From assembly GCA_035654175.1 (NCBI GenBank), contig DASRXL010000166.1, positions 1 to 24,927 on the forward strand: a stretch of 24,927 nt of DNA, read 5' to 3'. The notes beneath the pieces were generated by a model. That model worked only from the letters and a program-made list of their open reading frames with translations. It did not search any database and was not told where the DNA came from. This document shows positions 6,551 to 13,630 of the stretch, piece after piece. A program made the position numbers and the translations under genes. The DNA comes from PNC22 sp035654175 (GTDB taxonomy: Bacteria > Planctomycetota > Phycisphaerae > Phycisphaerales > UBA1924). Position 1 is the stretch's first letter. Each line of letters starts with the position of its first letter.

Positions 6551-6556
6551 AGAATA
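6551..6556 (-). promoter_or_regulatory. Candidate -10 element next to the start codon of the DNA methyltransferase
   Basis: On the minus strand TATTCT lies 9 nt before the ATG. A start 6-9 nt further on would make the mRNA leaderless or give it a leader of a few nt. Confidence 0.4.
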
Positions 6557-6664
6557 GCGCGGACGCCCCGCCCGCGCAAGGCGCTCTCCGCCGTGCCACC
6601 GGCGGCTTGTCCGCCAGGGTGTTCCCGTGTGCCACTCATCGCCGTGAACTTCTCACTTTCCGAA

Positions 6665-6790
6665 CGCCCCCAAGGGGGCGCTGTCGCTCGCCCCGGGCGA
6701 TCGGAGTCCGCCGAAGGCGGACGGAGTGAGCCCGAGGTGGGCATCCTGCGCACCGCAGAGCCACCGAGTGGGGGGGCGAAGGTGCCCACC
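6665..6790. repeat. Cluster of short GC-rich hairpins (REP-like) in a gene-free gap
   Basis: The 6557-6852 gap has no gene. It holds CGCCCCCAAGGGGGCG (6665-6680), TCGCCCCGGGCGA (6688-6700) and TCCGCCGAAGGCGGA (6707-6721), each self-complementary. GGTGGGCA (about 6736) is matched by TGCCCACC (about 6782). The gap separates two minus-strand genes, so the cluster would lie in the 3' region of the methyltransferase gene at 6853-7740. Termination or mRNA stabilisation is possible. Confidence 0.5.
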
Positions 6791-6852
6791 ATTCCTCCGC
6801 GTTCGAGCACAAGCTCGCGGCGTTGAGTGGCGCTACGGGGAATGACCCCGCC

Positions 6853-7740
6853 CTACCCCAACCGCCGCAGCACGCCCAGCCCATAGTTCAACGGGGCCAG
6901 GTACAGGTCGATCCGGTCATACACGCCGGCCCCGAGCGGCTGTCCCGCCAGCGCCGAGGCGCCCGCCGCCGCCGCCGCACGCGCCTTCGTCCCCGGCATC
7001 AGCATCGACATCAGCGACGAGCCCGCCGGCCCCGCCCGCCCAGTCCGCACGTGGTCCAGGATGAACCGCGGCCCCTCGTGCCCGCCGCACTGGTCGGGGA
7101 ACGTGTCGTGCACCACCGCGTACCCGCCCGTGTTCAGCGTCGGCTCGACCGCCAGGAAATCCGCAACCGCCCCCGGCACCGAGTGGTCCCCGTCGATGAA
7201 CGCGAAATCGACGCCCCCCGCGCCGCGCAGCTCCGCCCGCGCCGCCTCGATATTGGGCGCGCTGTTCCCCGGGTGAAACCGCACGAACCCCAGCAGCCCC
7301 GCCCTCTCCAGCCGCTCCTTCACGAAGTCGAGCCGCCCCTCGAGCAGTTCCGCGTCGCGCCACGGGCCCTTGTGGATCGGCCCGAAGTCGTCGAAGCAGT
7401 GGATCACCGCGTCCTTCCCCGGCTCGCACCCGTTCTCCAGCAGCGCCGACGCGATCCAGTGCGTGCTCACCGAGCAGAACGTCCCCACCTCGACCAGCAC
7501 CCGCGGGCGCGTGTTCCGCACCAGGCTGTGCAGCAGCAGCCCGGCCTCCGGGCTGAGCGACGCCGGGAAGCAGATCGGGTGCTCGTACAGCTCCTTCAGC
7601 GCCGTCAGCCAGCGGCACCCCGGGTTCACCAGATAGGAAGGAAACTCCCAGCGGCGCGGGTGGTCCTCGATCTTCTCCAGTCGCGGGAAGTGCTCCAGGG
7701 TCCCCGCGGGCGGGGGAGGATTCAGTCGTGCGCTCGGCAT
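6853..7740 (-). CDS. Class I SAM-dependent methyltransferase (Methyltransf_24-like)
   Basis: The protein has 295 aa from the ATG at 7738-7740, with GGAG about 11 nt upstream. In-frame extension upstream would overlap the next gene and is rejected. The SAM motif is VLVEVGTFCSVSTHWIASAL (residues 81-100). FAFIDGDHSVPGAVADF (179-195) and GGYAVVHDTFP (205-215) are the later motifs typical of the family, often found in glycan or cephalosporin-hydroxylase-like methyltransferases. The C-terminal 70 residues contain a Gly/Ala-rich stretch and YLAPLNYGLGVLRRLG. It probably belongs functionally to the adjacent lipopolysaccharide kinase and glycosyltransferase, modifying a surface sugar, but that is inferred from position. 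The gap to the kinase gene is 86 nt on the same strand. Confidence 0.85.
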   Translation of the reverse strand: MPSARLNPPPPAGTLEHFPRLEKIEDHPRRWEFPSYLVNPGCRWLTALKELYEHPICFPASLSPEAGLLLHSLVRNTRPRVLVEVGTFCSVSTHWIASALLENGCEPGKDAVIHCFDDFGPIHKGPWRDAELLEGRLDFVKERLERAGLLGFVRFHPGNSAPNIEAARAELRGAGGVDFAFIDGDHSVPGAVADFLAVEPTLNTGGYAVVHDTFPDQCGGHEGPRFILDHVRTGRAGPAGSSLMSMLMPGTKARAAAAAGASALAGQPLGAGVYDRIDLYLAPLNYGLGVLRRLG

Positions 7741-7786
7741 ATCGGCGGGTCTCCGCGGCTGTCCGCTCCGGCTTCGGTCAGAGCCG

Positions 7787-7792
7787 ATGATA
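7787..7792 (-). promoter_or_regulatory. Candidate -10 element upstream of the 7740 methyltransferase
   Basis: On the minus strand TATCAT (5 of 6 to TATAAT) lies 46 nt before the ATG, between the kinase stop and the methyltransferase start. This suggests the methyltransferase can be transcribed separately from the kinase. Confidence 0.35.
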
Positions 7793-7826
7793 ACCCGATG
7801 ACCCCCGCGGCACGGTACGCCCGCGT

Positions 7827-8651
7827 TCACGCGAGCGGATCGTCCCGTGGCGTGGGGTCCCCGTGCGCCTCCACCACCGCCTCGATCCGCCGCCAAAGCC
7901 GCCGGAACGCCGCGCGCACGTCCGCCGGCTCCAGCCGCCCCGCCGCCTCGCGCACCGCCCTCGCCCGCAACGCCAGCCGCGGCGCGCACCCGCAGCCCAT
8001 CGGCTCGAGCACCGCGGCGGCCAGTGCTCTCACGATCGCCGCATCGTTCTCCCGCGCGCACCGGCGCAGGTCGGCGCAGTCGATCACCGCCAGCTCCGCC
8101 GCACGCTCTCCCGCCCGCATCACGACCAGATTTGACGGCTTGGGGTCTCGGTTCTTTCGTCCCTCGCGCGCGAGCCTGCACGCAACCATCGCGATCGCCT
8201 CCGCCACGCGGTGCTCGGCCCGGGGCGGGAGGTCACGCCCCGCCGCGTGCGCCAGCACCGTCGCCCCGCTCACGTACCCCACCACGAGGCACTCGACCGA
8301 CGCCGCCCCGCTGCGCCCCTCCACGATCGCCAACGGTTCGCCCGCGGCGATCCCCCGCCCGCGCAGCCAGCACGCATTCCGCCAGTGCCGCCACGCGGGA
8401 GAGATGCGCAGGAGAGATTGGATACGGCGGCGCGGGCCCCGCACCGGCACGCACTTAAGCACGCACTCCCGTCCGAGAACCGTGGCCCGCCACACCGTCC
8501 CCCCGGCATGATCCTTGAGCACACACCCGCCCGCCGCCGCCCGTGCGCACGCCCCCGCCCAGTCGCCGGGGGCGCCTCGGGCGACCACCCGCAAGCCTTG
8601 GGAAGGTGGGGTAAGCACCGGCCGGATCGTACCCGCCGCGCGGTTTGACAC
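7827..8651 (-). CDS. Lipopolysaccharide kinase (WaaP/Kdo-kinase-like)
   Basis: The protein has up to 274 aa from a GTG at 8651; a second GTG at 8618 would shorten it by 11 residues, and the true start is uncertain. Kinase landmarks are visible: ATP-binding lysine K66 in RECVLKCVPV, catalytic D169 and N174 in NRDPKPSNLVV, and D191 in AVIDCADLRR as the DFG-equivalent. The catalytic loop has Asn in place of the usual His before RD. The size and the short C-lobe fit the WaaP/KdkA group, which phosphorylates heptose or Kdo of the lipopolysaccharide inner core at the cytoplasmic face. The divergent neighbour is a WaaE-like glycosyltransferase, which supports a lipopolysaccharide role. Its C-terminus is Arg/Ala-rich. 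Confidence 0.8.
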   Translation of the reverse strand: MSNRAAGTIRPVLTPPSQGLRVVARGAPGDWAGACARAAAGGCVLKDHAGGTVWRATVLGRECVLKCVPVRGPRRRIQSLLRISPAWRHWRNACWLRGRGIAAGEPLAIVEGRSGAASVECLVVGYVSGATVLAHAAGRDLPPRAEHRVAEAIAMVACRLAREGRKNRDPKPSNLVVMRAGERAAELAVIDCADLRRCARENDAAIVRALAAAVLEPMGCGCAPRLALRARAVREAAGRLEPADVRAAFRRLWRRIEAVVEAHGDPTPRDDPLA

Positions 8652-8673
8652 GCCCCGACGCCCGGACGACCAT
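8645..8673 (+). promoter_or_regulatory. Candidate promoter of the glycosyltransferase, overlapping the kinase start
   Basis: A perfect -35 box TTGACA (8645-8650), a 17-nt spacer and GACCAT (8668-8673) lie 9 nt before the ATG at 8683. The -10 match is weak (3 of 6). The -35 overlaps the GTG start of the divergent kinase gene at 8651, so the two genes may compete or be coordinated here. Confidence 0.35.
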
Positions 8674-8682
8674 CAGGGGTCC

Positions 8683-9522
8683 ATGTCGCTCTCCGTCGTC
8701 ATCGTCTGCCGCAACAACGAGGCCACCATCGGGCGCACGCTCGGGAGCGTGGCCGGTCTGGCGACCGAGATCGTGGCCCTGGACTCCGGCTCCACCGATA
8801 CGACCATCCCCCAGCTCGAGCGGGAGGGCGCCAGGGTCGAGCGCGTCGAGTGGAAGGGCCACATCGCCACCAAGCAGCAGGCGCTCCGGGCCGCCGCCAG
8901 CGACTGGATCCTCTCCATCGACTCCGACGAGAGCGTCGAGCCCGACCTCGCCTCCTCGATCCGCGACTTCATCGCCCGCGACGATCCCAAGGTCGCCGGG
9001 GCCCGCATCAACAGGAAGGTGTGGTACGCCGGCAGGCCCCTCAACTACACCTGGCAGCCCGAGTGGCGCCTCCGCCTGGTCCGCCGCGCCGACGTCGCCG
9101 CTGGACTCGCCGCCTGGGGCGGAATCGACCCCCACGACAAGCTCGAGGTGATCTACCGCGCCGACCGCCAGCCCCAGGAGCCCGCCCGCGCCGGCCGACC
9201 GCCCGCCATCGTGGATCTCCCCGGCACGCTCCGCCACGACTCCTTCACCGACATGCGCGACCACCTCGCCAACAACCTCCGCCACGCCGAGGTCAGCGCC
9301 CGCAGCCTCGCCGACATGGGCGTCCGCTCCAGCTATTGGAAGCTCGCCACCAGCCCCGCCGGCGCCTTCCTCAAGCAGATCGTGCTCAAAGGAGCGTGGC
9401 GCGACGGCTGGCGCGGCTGGGCCGCCGCGGGGAGCACCGCCGTCAACACCATGATGAAGCACGTGCTGCTGATCGAGCGCACGAAGCTTCAGAAGGAAGA
9501 AAGCCACCGCGCCGGCCCCTGA
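8683..9522 (+). CDS. Glycosyltransferase family 2, WaaE-like lipopolysaccharide core glycosyltransferase
   Basis: The protein has 279 aa. The start at 8683 is chosen because MSLSVVIVCRNNEATIGRTL is the canonical N-terminal strand and loop of GT2 enzymes and AGGGG lies just upstream. VALDSGSTDTT (residues 31-41) and WILSIDSDESVEP (75-87) hold the nucleotide-sugar and metal-binding acidic residues; DSDE is the DxD-type motif. KQQAL (64-68) fits the conserved region of the WaaE/KdtX subgroup, which adds a sugar to the lipopolysaccharide inner core. The C-terminal helices (DMRDHLANNLRHAEVSARSL onward) are typical for this subgroup. It acts at the cytoplasmic membrane. The divergent WaaP-like kinase supports a core-assembly role. 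Confidence 0.88.
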   Translation: MSLSVVIVCRNNEATIGRTLGSVAGLATEIVALDSGSTDTTIPQLEREGARVERVEWKGHIATKQQALRAAASDWILSIDSDESVEPDLASSIRDFIARDDPKVAGARINRKVWYAGRPLNYTWQPEWRLRLVRRADVAAGLAAWGGIDPHDKLEVIYRADRQPQEPARAGRPPAIVDLPGTLRHDSFTDMRDHLANNLRHAEVSARSLADMGVRSSYWKLATSPAGAFLKQIVLKGAWRDGWRGWAAAGSTAVNTMMKHVLLIERTKLQKEESHRAGP

Positions 9523-9877
9523 ACGGCCGCGGGTGCCGTCCCCGACGCCGGCGACCCCGGGCTCCCGAACGGCGCCGCCGTCGCGCCGCAACGGGCGCGC
9601 CGTCCGCCATTTCCGCCCGCGTGCCTCAATCCGCGGCCCCGCGGCACGCCATCGCAACCAACCGCATAGACTTCCCCGTTCACCTCGAGGGGCCGCCCAA
9701 GGCGCCGATCCGCGGCGTCCGTCCCGTCGAGCTATCCAGGTTTCCGCCCACGCAGCCTCATACGGCGCGCCGCGAGGGCCGGATGGCGAGCCCCCGTGCC
9801 GGTTGCACCCCGGCCCCCGGGCCTGCCATCCGGAAGACCGGCGAGCTCCCCGCGGCTGGGGCGGAAGAAAGACTCGC
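9523..9877. other. 355-bp gap: possible structured leader of the RNA helicase gene
   Basis: No convincing gene is present; frames that stay open are Pro/Arg-rich shadows. TAGACT at 9667-9672 is a possible -10 element. CCGGATGGC (9779-9787) pairs perfectly with GCCATCCGG (9825-9833), enclosing a GC-rich segment, just before the ribosome-binding site of the helicase gene. A long structured 5' leader is plausible. Confidence 0.4.
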
Positions 9878-11608
9878 ATGGCCCCGGAAGAGATCTCACC
9901 GCAGTCAACCCACCCCGAGACCAATCAACCCCCCGCCGAAGGCGACGCAGGCGACGCGCCCAAAAAGAAGCGTCGCCGCCGGCGCCGGCGCAAGCCCGGC
10001 GAGGCCGATGGCGCGGCGGGCGGCCCCGCCCAGGCGACGGAAGCGGGCGCCCCCTCCTCCGATGAATCCCGCCCCGAGCGCGCCCCGCGCGCCGAGCGCG
10101 AGCCCCGCGCCGAGGGCGACGAAGGCGGGCCGCGCAAGAAGCGCCGCCGCCGGCGCGGGCGCTCCCGCGCCGAAGGCGCCCCGGGCGAGGCGGACGCCGC
10201 TCCCGAGCCCCGCGACCGCCGCCGCGTCCGGCGCGCACCCGGCGACGTCTCCAACGCCGAGGTCTTCGAGCAGCAGCGCACCTTCCACGATCTGGGGCTG
10301 AGCGAGGACATCCTCCGCGGCCTTGACGAGGCGGGCTTCAAGCAGCCCACCTACATCCAGGCCTCGCTCATCCCTCCGGCCATCGAGGGTCGCGACGTGC
10401 TCGGCCAGGCCAAGACCGGCACCGGCAAGACCGCCGCGTTCGGCCTGCCGCTCCTGCACCTCTGCGAGCCCGGCCTCCCGATGCAGGCCGTCATCCTCGC
10501 CCCCACGCGCGAGCTGGCGATCCAGATCACCGAGGAGATCAACGACCTGGGGCGCTACTGCGCGTCCCACGCCGTCACCATCTACGGCGGCCAGCGCATC
10601 ATGACGCAGGTCGACAAGCTCCGCAACAACCCCGAGATCATCGTCGGCACCCCCGGGCGCGTGCTCGACATGGTGGACCGCGGGCACCTGCACTTCAAGA
10701 ACATCCGCTTCGCCGTGCTCGACGAGGTGGACCGCATGTTCGACATCGGCTTCCGCGACGACATCCGTCGCATCCTGCGCCAGTGCCCCAACGACCGGCA
10801 GACGATCGTCGTCAGCGCCACCTTCAACCCCGAGATCGAGGACCTCGCCCGCCGCTACATGCGCGATCCCGAGAAGATCGTCACCAGCGCCGGCTCGCTC
10901 ACCGCCAGCCTCGTCGAGCAGCACTACCTCACGGTCGAGCCCTGGGACAAGAAGCGCCTCCTCCTCCACGTGCTCCAGCACGAGGAGCCCGCGCTCACCC
11001 TCATCTTCTGCCGCCTCAAGCGCACCGTGGACGAGCTCGCCCGCTACCTGAGCCAGCACGGCGTCGAGGCCCACGCCATGCACGGCGACCTCAGCCAGAG
11101 CCAACGCACCGCGACCATGCGCCGCTTCAAGGAGGGCGGCCTCGCCGTGCTCATCGCCTCCGACCTCGCCAGCCGCGGCATCGACGTCGACGGCATCAGC
11201 CACGTCGTGAACTACGACCTGCCCGACGACCCCGACCTCTACGTGCACCGCATCGGCCGCACCGCCCGCGCCGGCATGAGGGGCGTCGCCTGGAGCTTCG
11301 TCACGAGCGCCCAGGGCAAGCTGCTCACGCAGATCGAGCACCTCGTCAACGCCGAGATCCCCAAGCTCGACTACCCAGACTTCGAGCACGCCCCGCGCCC
11401 CGGCGGCTGGCGCGACGAGCCCACCGGCGGCAGGCCCCCGCTCGACATCCCCGAGACCGCGCCCGCCAAGAGCCGCTTCGCGACCGACGCCCCCTCCGAG
11501 GTCGCGCAGGACGAGGCGACGCTCGCCGCGAAATTCCCCGGCGGCGTCGTGCCCACCAAGCTGCCGCCCAAGCGCATGCAGGGGCGGGTGCGCACCCGCG
11601 GCCGCTGA
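9878..11608 (+). CDS. DEAD-box ATP-dependent RNA helicase with basic N-terminal extension (DEVD variant)
   Basis: The protein has 576 aa from the ATG at 9878, preceded by GGAAGAAAG; upstream in-frame sequence is Pro/Arg-rich non-coding. Residues 1-125 are low-complexity with two poly-basic blocks (KKKRRRRRRR at 29-38, RKKRRRRRGR at 86-95), probably RNA-binding. The helicase core has the Q motif (TYIQ, 158-161), Walker A AKTGTGKT (178-185), PTRELA (209-214), TPGR (258-261), motif II DEVD (282-285) in place of DEAD, SAT (313-315), ASDLASRGID (428-437) and HRIGRTARAG (457-466). The C-terminus is short and ends in a basic patch. It unwinds RNA in ribosome assembly, mRNA decay or cold adaptation; which one cannot be told. 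The extended basic arms resemble RhlE/RhlB-type proteins. Confidence 0.95.
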   Translation: MAPEEISPQSTHPETNQPPAEGDAGDAPKKKRRRRRRRKPGEADGAAGGPAQATEAGAPSSDESRPERAPRAEREPRAEGDEGGPRKKRRRRRGRSRAEGAPGEADAAPEPRDRRRVRRAPGDVSNAEVFEQQRTFHDLGLSEDILRGLDEAGFKQPTYIQASLIPPAIEGRDVLGQAKTGTGKTAAFGLPLLHLCEPGLPMQAVILAPTRELAIQITEEINDLGRYCASHAVTIYGGQRIMTQVDKLRNNPEIIVGTPGRVLDMVDRGHLHFKNIRFAVLDEVDRMFDIGFRDDIRRILRQCPNDRQTIVVSATFNPEIEDLARRYMRDPEKIVTSAGSLTASLVEQHYLTVEPWDKKRLLLHVLQHEEPALTLIFCRLKRTVDELARYLSQHGVEAHAMHGDLSQSQRTATMRRFKEGGLAVLIASDLASRGIDVDGISHVVNYDLPDDPDLYVHRIGRTARAGMRGVAWSFVTSAQGKLLTQIEHLVNAEIPKLDYPDFEHAPRPGGWRDEPTGGRPPLDIPETAPAKSRFATDAPSEVAQDEATLAAKFPGGVVPTKLPPKRMQGRVRTRGR

Positions 11609-11627
11609 AGCGCCGCGCCGGCGCGCG

Positions 11628-11633
11628 TATCAT
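11628..11633 (+). promoter_or_regulatory. Candidate -10 element of the ferredoxin gene
   Basis: TATCAT (5 of 6 to TATAAT) lies 20 nt past the helicase stop and 65 nt before the ferredoxin ATG. It suggests the ferredoxin has its own promoter. Confidence 0.4.
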
Positions 11634-11698
11634 CGCGCCGGAGGCGCCGACACGAGAACTCCCCGCGGGCGACGCGCCCGCGTCAGGACGGACCCGCC

Positions 11699-11959
11699 AT
11701 GCCGCACATCATCGCCGAGCCCTGCATCGCGACCAAGGACACCTCCTGCGTCGAGGTCTGCCCCGTCGATTGCATCCACCCCACCAAGGACGAGCCCGAG
11801 TTCGAGACTTCCGACCAGCTCTTCATCGACCCCGACACCTGCATCGACTGCGGCCTGTGCGTGGACGAATGCCCCGTCAAGGCCATCTTCCCCGAGGAAG
11901 ACCTCCCGGAGGAATGGAACAAGTTCGTGCAGTTGAATCTGGATTATTACAAGAAGTAG
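11699..11959 (+). CDS. fdxA: Ferredoxin of the 7Fe-8S (FdxA/FdI) type
   Basis: The protein has 86 aa. The first cluster motif is C9-x7-C17-x3-C21-P with an extra C25, as in Azotobacter ferredoxin I where Cys24 is free. The second is C48-x2-C51-x2-C54-x3-C58-P. The spacing of the first half (no CxxCxxC) indicates a [3Fe-4S] cluster and the second half a [4Fe-4S] cluster. It would be a cytoplasmic low-potential electron carrier. The C-terminus EEWNKFVQLNLDYYKK is typical of the family. It has its own candidate promoter and is followed by an inverted repeat before a convergent gene. The symbol is applied by family resemblance. Confidence 0.92.
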   Translation: MPHIIAEPCIATKDTSCVEVCPVDCIHPTKDEPEFETSDQLFIDPDTCIDCGLCVDECPVKAIFPEEDLPEEWNKFVQLNLDYYKK

Positions 11960-11968
11960 CGAGAAGGA

Positions 11969-12072
11969 GCGATCAGCGAGACAGCGAAACAGGTGCAACG
12001 CCCCCTCCCTGTCTCGCCGTCTCCCTCTATCGCTGATCGCTGTCTCGCTGCCTCGCTGTCTCGCTGCCTCGC
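11969..12072. repeat. Inverted and tandem repeat of CTCGCTG/GATCAGCGA words between convergent genes
   Basis: GCGATCAGCGA (11969-11979) is the exact complement of TCGCTGATCGC (12030-12040), flanked by further matching words (GAGACAGCGA, CTGTCTCGC). From 12040 to 12072 a 16-bp unit TGTCTCGCTGCCTCGC is present twice in tandem. It fills the gap between the ferredoxin stop and the antiporter stop and could act as a two-way terminator. Confidence 0.7.
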
Positions 12073-12082
12073 TCCCCTCCCC

Positions 12083-13552
12083 CTATCCCTGCGGCCCTCC
12101 AAACAGCAGCTGCACATACGGCCTGTCCCTCTCGCGGCAGAAGATGTACACGTGGTCGCCCTCGCTCAGCACCGTCGCGCCCCGCGCCGCGATGGGCTGC
12201 CCGTCGCGCACCACCAGCACCGCCGAGCACCCCTCGGGGAACCTCACCGCCGAGATCGGCGCCCCGCACACCGCCAGCGAACGATCGATGTAGAACGGCA
12301 GGATCTCCCCGTCCAGCTCGCGCGTCGAATTGATCTCGATCGACGCGATCGGCTCCGGCGCCCCCGAGTCGGAGAGCCCCAGCCAGTCGGTGAGCTTGCG
12401 GATCGTCGCCCCGGGGATGATCGCGTTGAGCACGACGATGAAGAAGACGGTGTTGAACACCTCCATCGCCCCGTCCACGCCGCGGAGCACCGGATACGTC
12501 GCCAGGATGATCGGCACCGCGCAGCGCAGCCCCACCCAGCTGATGTAGACCGACTCCCGGAGCGGGTAGCGCAAGGGCGCCAGGCACAGCATCACCGCCA
12601 CCGGGCGCGCCACCACCGCCATGAAGATCCCGATCGCCAGCCCGCGCCCGGCCACGGCCGGCAGCTCCGACGGATACACCAGCATCCCCAGCATCAGGAA
12701 CATCCCGATCTGGCTCAGCCACGCGATCGCGTCGTGCACGCGCGCGAGCCCCCCGCGGTACGGCAGCCGCCCGTGCCCCAGCATCACCCCCGCGCCGTAC
12801 ACCGCGAGAAACCCGCTCCCGCCCGCCGCCGTCGTCGCGCCGAAGCAGACGAACGCGATCGCGAGCGTCAGCACCGGGTAGAGCCCCGTCGCCGAGAGTC
12901 GCATCCGGCGCAGCAGCGCGCCGCCCCACGCGCCGAACATCACCCCGAGCGCTCCCCCCAGCCCCAGCTGCCACGGCACCTGCAGCGCAAGCCCCCAGCC
13001 CGGCGCCGACTCGCTCAACGCCACCTCGGTCACCGCCGCCGTCAGGATCACCGCCATCGGGTCGTTGGCCCCCGATTCCAGCTCCAGCGTCGTCCCCACG
13101 CGCCGTGTCAGCCGCAGGCGGCTGCCCCGCAGCACCGCGAATACCGCCGCGGCGTCGGTGGACGACACGATCGCGCCCAGGAGCAGCGCGTGCGTCCACT
13201 CCATCCCCATCACCCGCGCCCCCAGCGCCGTCAGCCCCGCCGTGAGCACCACGCCGACCGTGGCCAGGATCGACGCCGGCGCCCAGCTCTGCCGCACCGC
13301 CCCCACCGGCGTGTTCAGCCCGCCGTCGAACAGGATCAGCACCAGCGCCACTGTCCCCAGCCGGTACGCCAGCCCGTAGTTGTCGAACGGGATCCGCCCC
13401 AATCCCTCCGACCCCGCCAGCATGCCCAGAACCAGGAACAGCAGCACGATCGGCACGCCGATCCGGTCCATCGCCCGGCTGAAGATCGCGCTGAACGCCA
13501 GCAGCACGCCCACCGCCAGCACCAGCAGACCGGTTGTGAACGGCTCGTTCAT
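12083..13552 (-). CDS. CPA1-family cation/proton antiporter with C-terminal RCK_C-like domain (NhaP2/CvrA-like)
   Basis: The protein has 489 aa from the ATG at 13550-13552. About twelve hydrophobic segments span residues 6-390. Family motifs are FDGGLNT (75-81), SSTDAAAVF (130-138) and ELESGANDPMAV (157-168); the ND pair in ESGANDP is the ion-binding centre typical of electroneutral CPA1 exchangers. Residues about 400-489 (REFDG-like start, FYIDRSLAVCGAPISAVRFP, EGDHVYIFCRERD) look like a TrkA-C/RCK_C regulatory domain. Such proteins exchange K+ or Na+ for H+ across the inner membrane. The gene is alone, with a divergent zinc-ribbon protein 78 bp upstream. The ion specificity is not certain from sequence. 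Confidence 0.92.
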   Translation of the reverse strand: MNEPFTTGLLVLAVGVLLAFSAIFSRAMDRIGVPIVLLFLVLGMLAGSEGLGRIPFDNYGLAYRLGTVALVLILFDGGLNTPVGAVRQSWAPASILATVGVVLTAGLTALGARVMGMEWTHALLLGAIVSSTDAAAVFAVLRGSRLRLTRRVGTTLELESGANDPMAVILTAAVTEVALSESAPGWGLALQVPWQLGLGGALGVMFGAWGGALLRRMRLSATGLYPVLTLAIAFVCFGATTAAGGSGFLAVYGAGVMLGHGRLPYRGGLARVHDAIAWLSQIGMFLMLGMLVYPSELPAVAGRGLAIGIFMAVVARPVAVMLCLAPLRYPLRESVYISWVGLRCAVPIILATYPVLRGVDGAMEVFNTVFFIVVLNAIIPGATIRKLTDWLGLSDSGAPEPIASIEINSTRELDGEILPFYIDRSLAVCGAPISAVRFPEGCSAVLVVRDGQPIAARGATVLSEGDHVYIFCRERDRPYVQLLFGGPQG

Positions 13553-13618
13553 GCGGGGTCGAAGCTCCGGGCCAAGCATAAGCCGCCGCGCCCCCGCACC
13601 CCTCCGCCCCTCCCGCGG

Positions 13619-13624
13619 TACAAC
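13619..13624 (+). promoter_or_regulatory. Candidate -10 element (GCGGTACAAC) next to the start codon of the first paralog
   Basis: TACAAC ends 6 nt before the ATG at 13631. The same GGTACAAC box, in a similar C-rich context, stands 5 nt before the start of the paralogous gene at 15393, so it was duplicated or conserved with the gene. Confidence 0.45.
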
Positions 13625-13630
13625 CTCCGC

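Noticed and set aside
11993..13630. N-terminal extension of the first zinc-ribbon paralog
   Set aside because: It is His/Arg/Pro/Gln-rich, lies opposite the clear antiporter gene, and the paralog starts at the position matching 13631.
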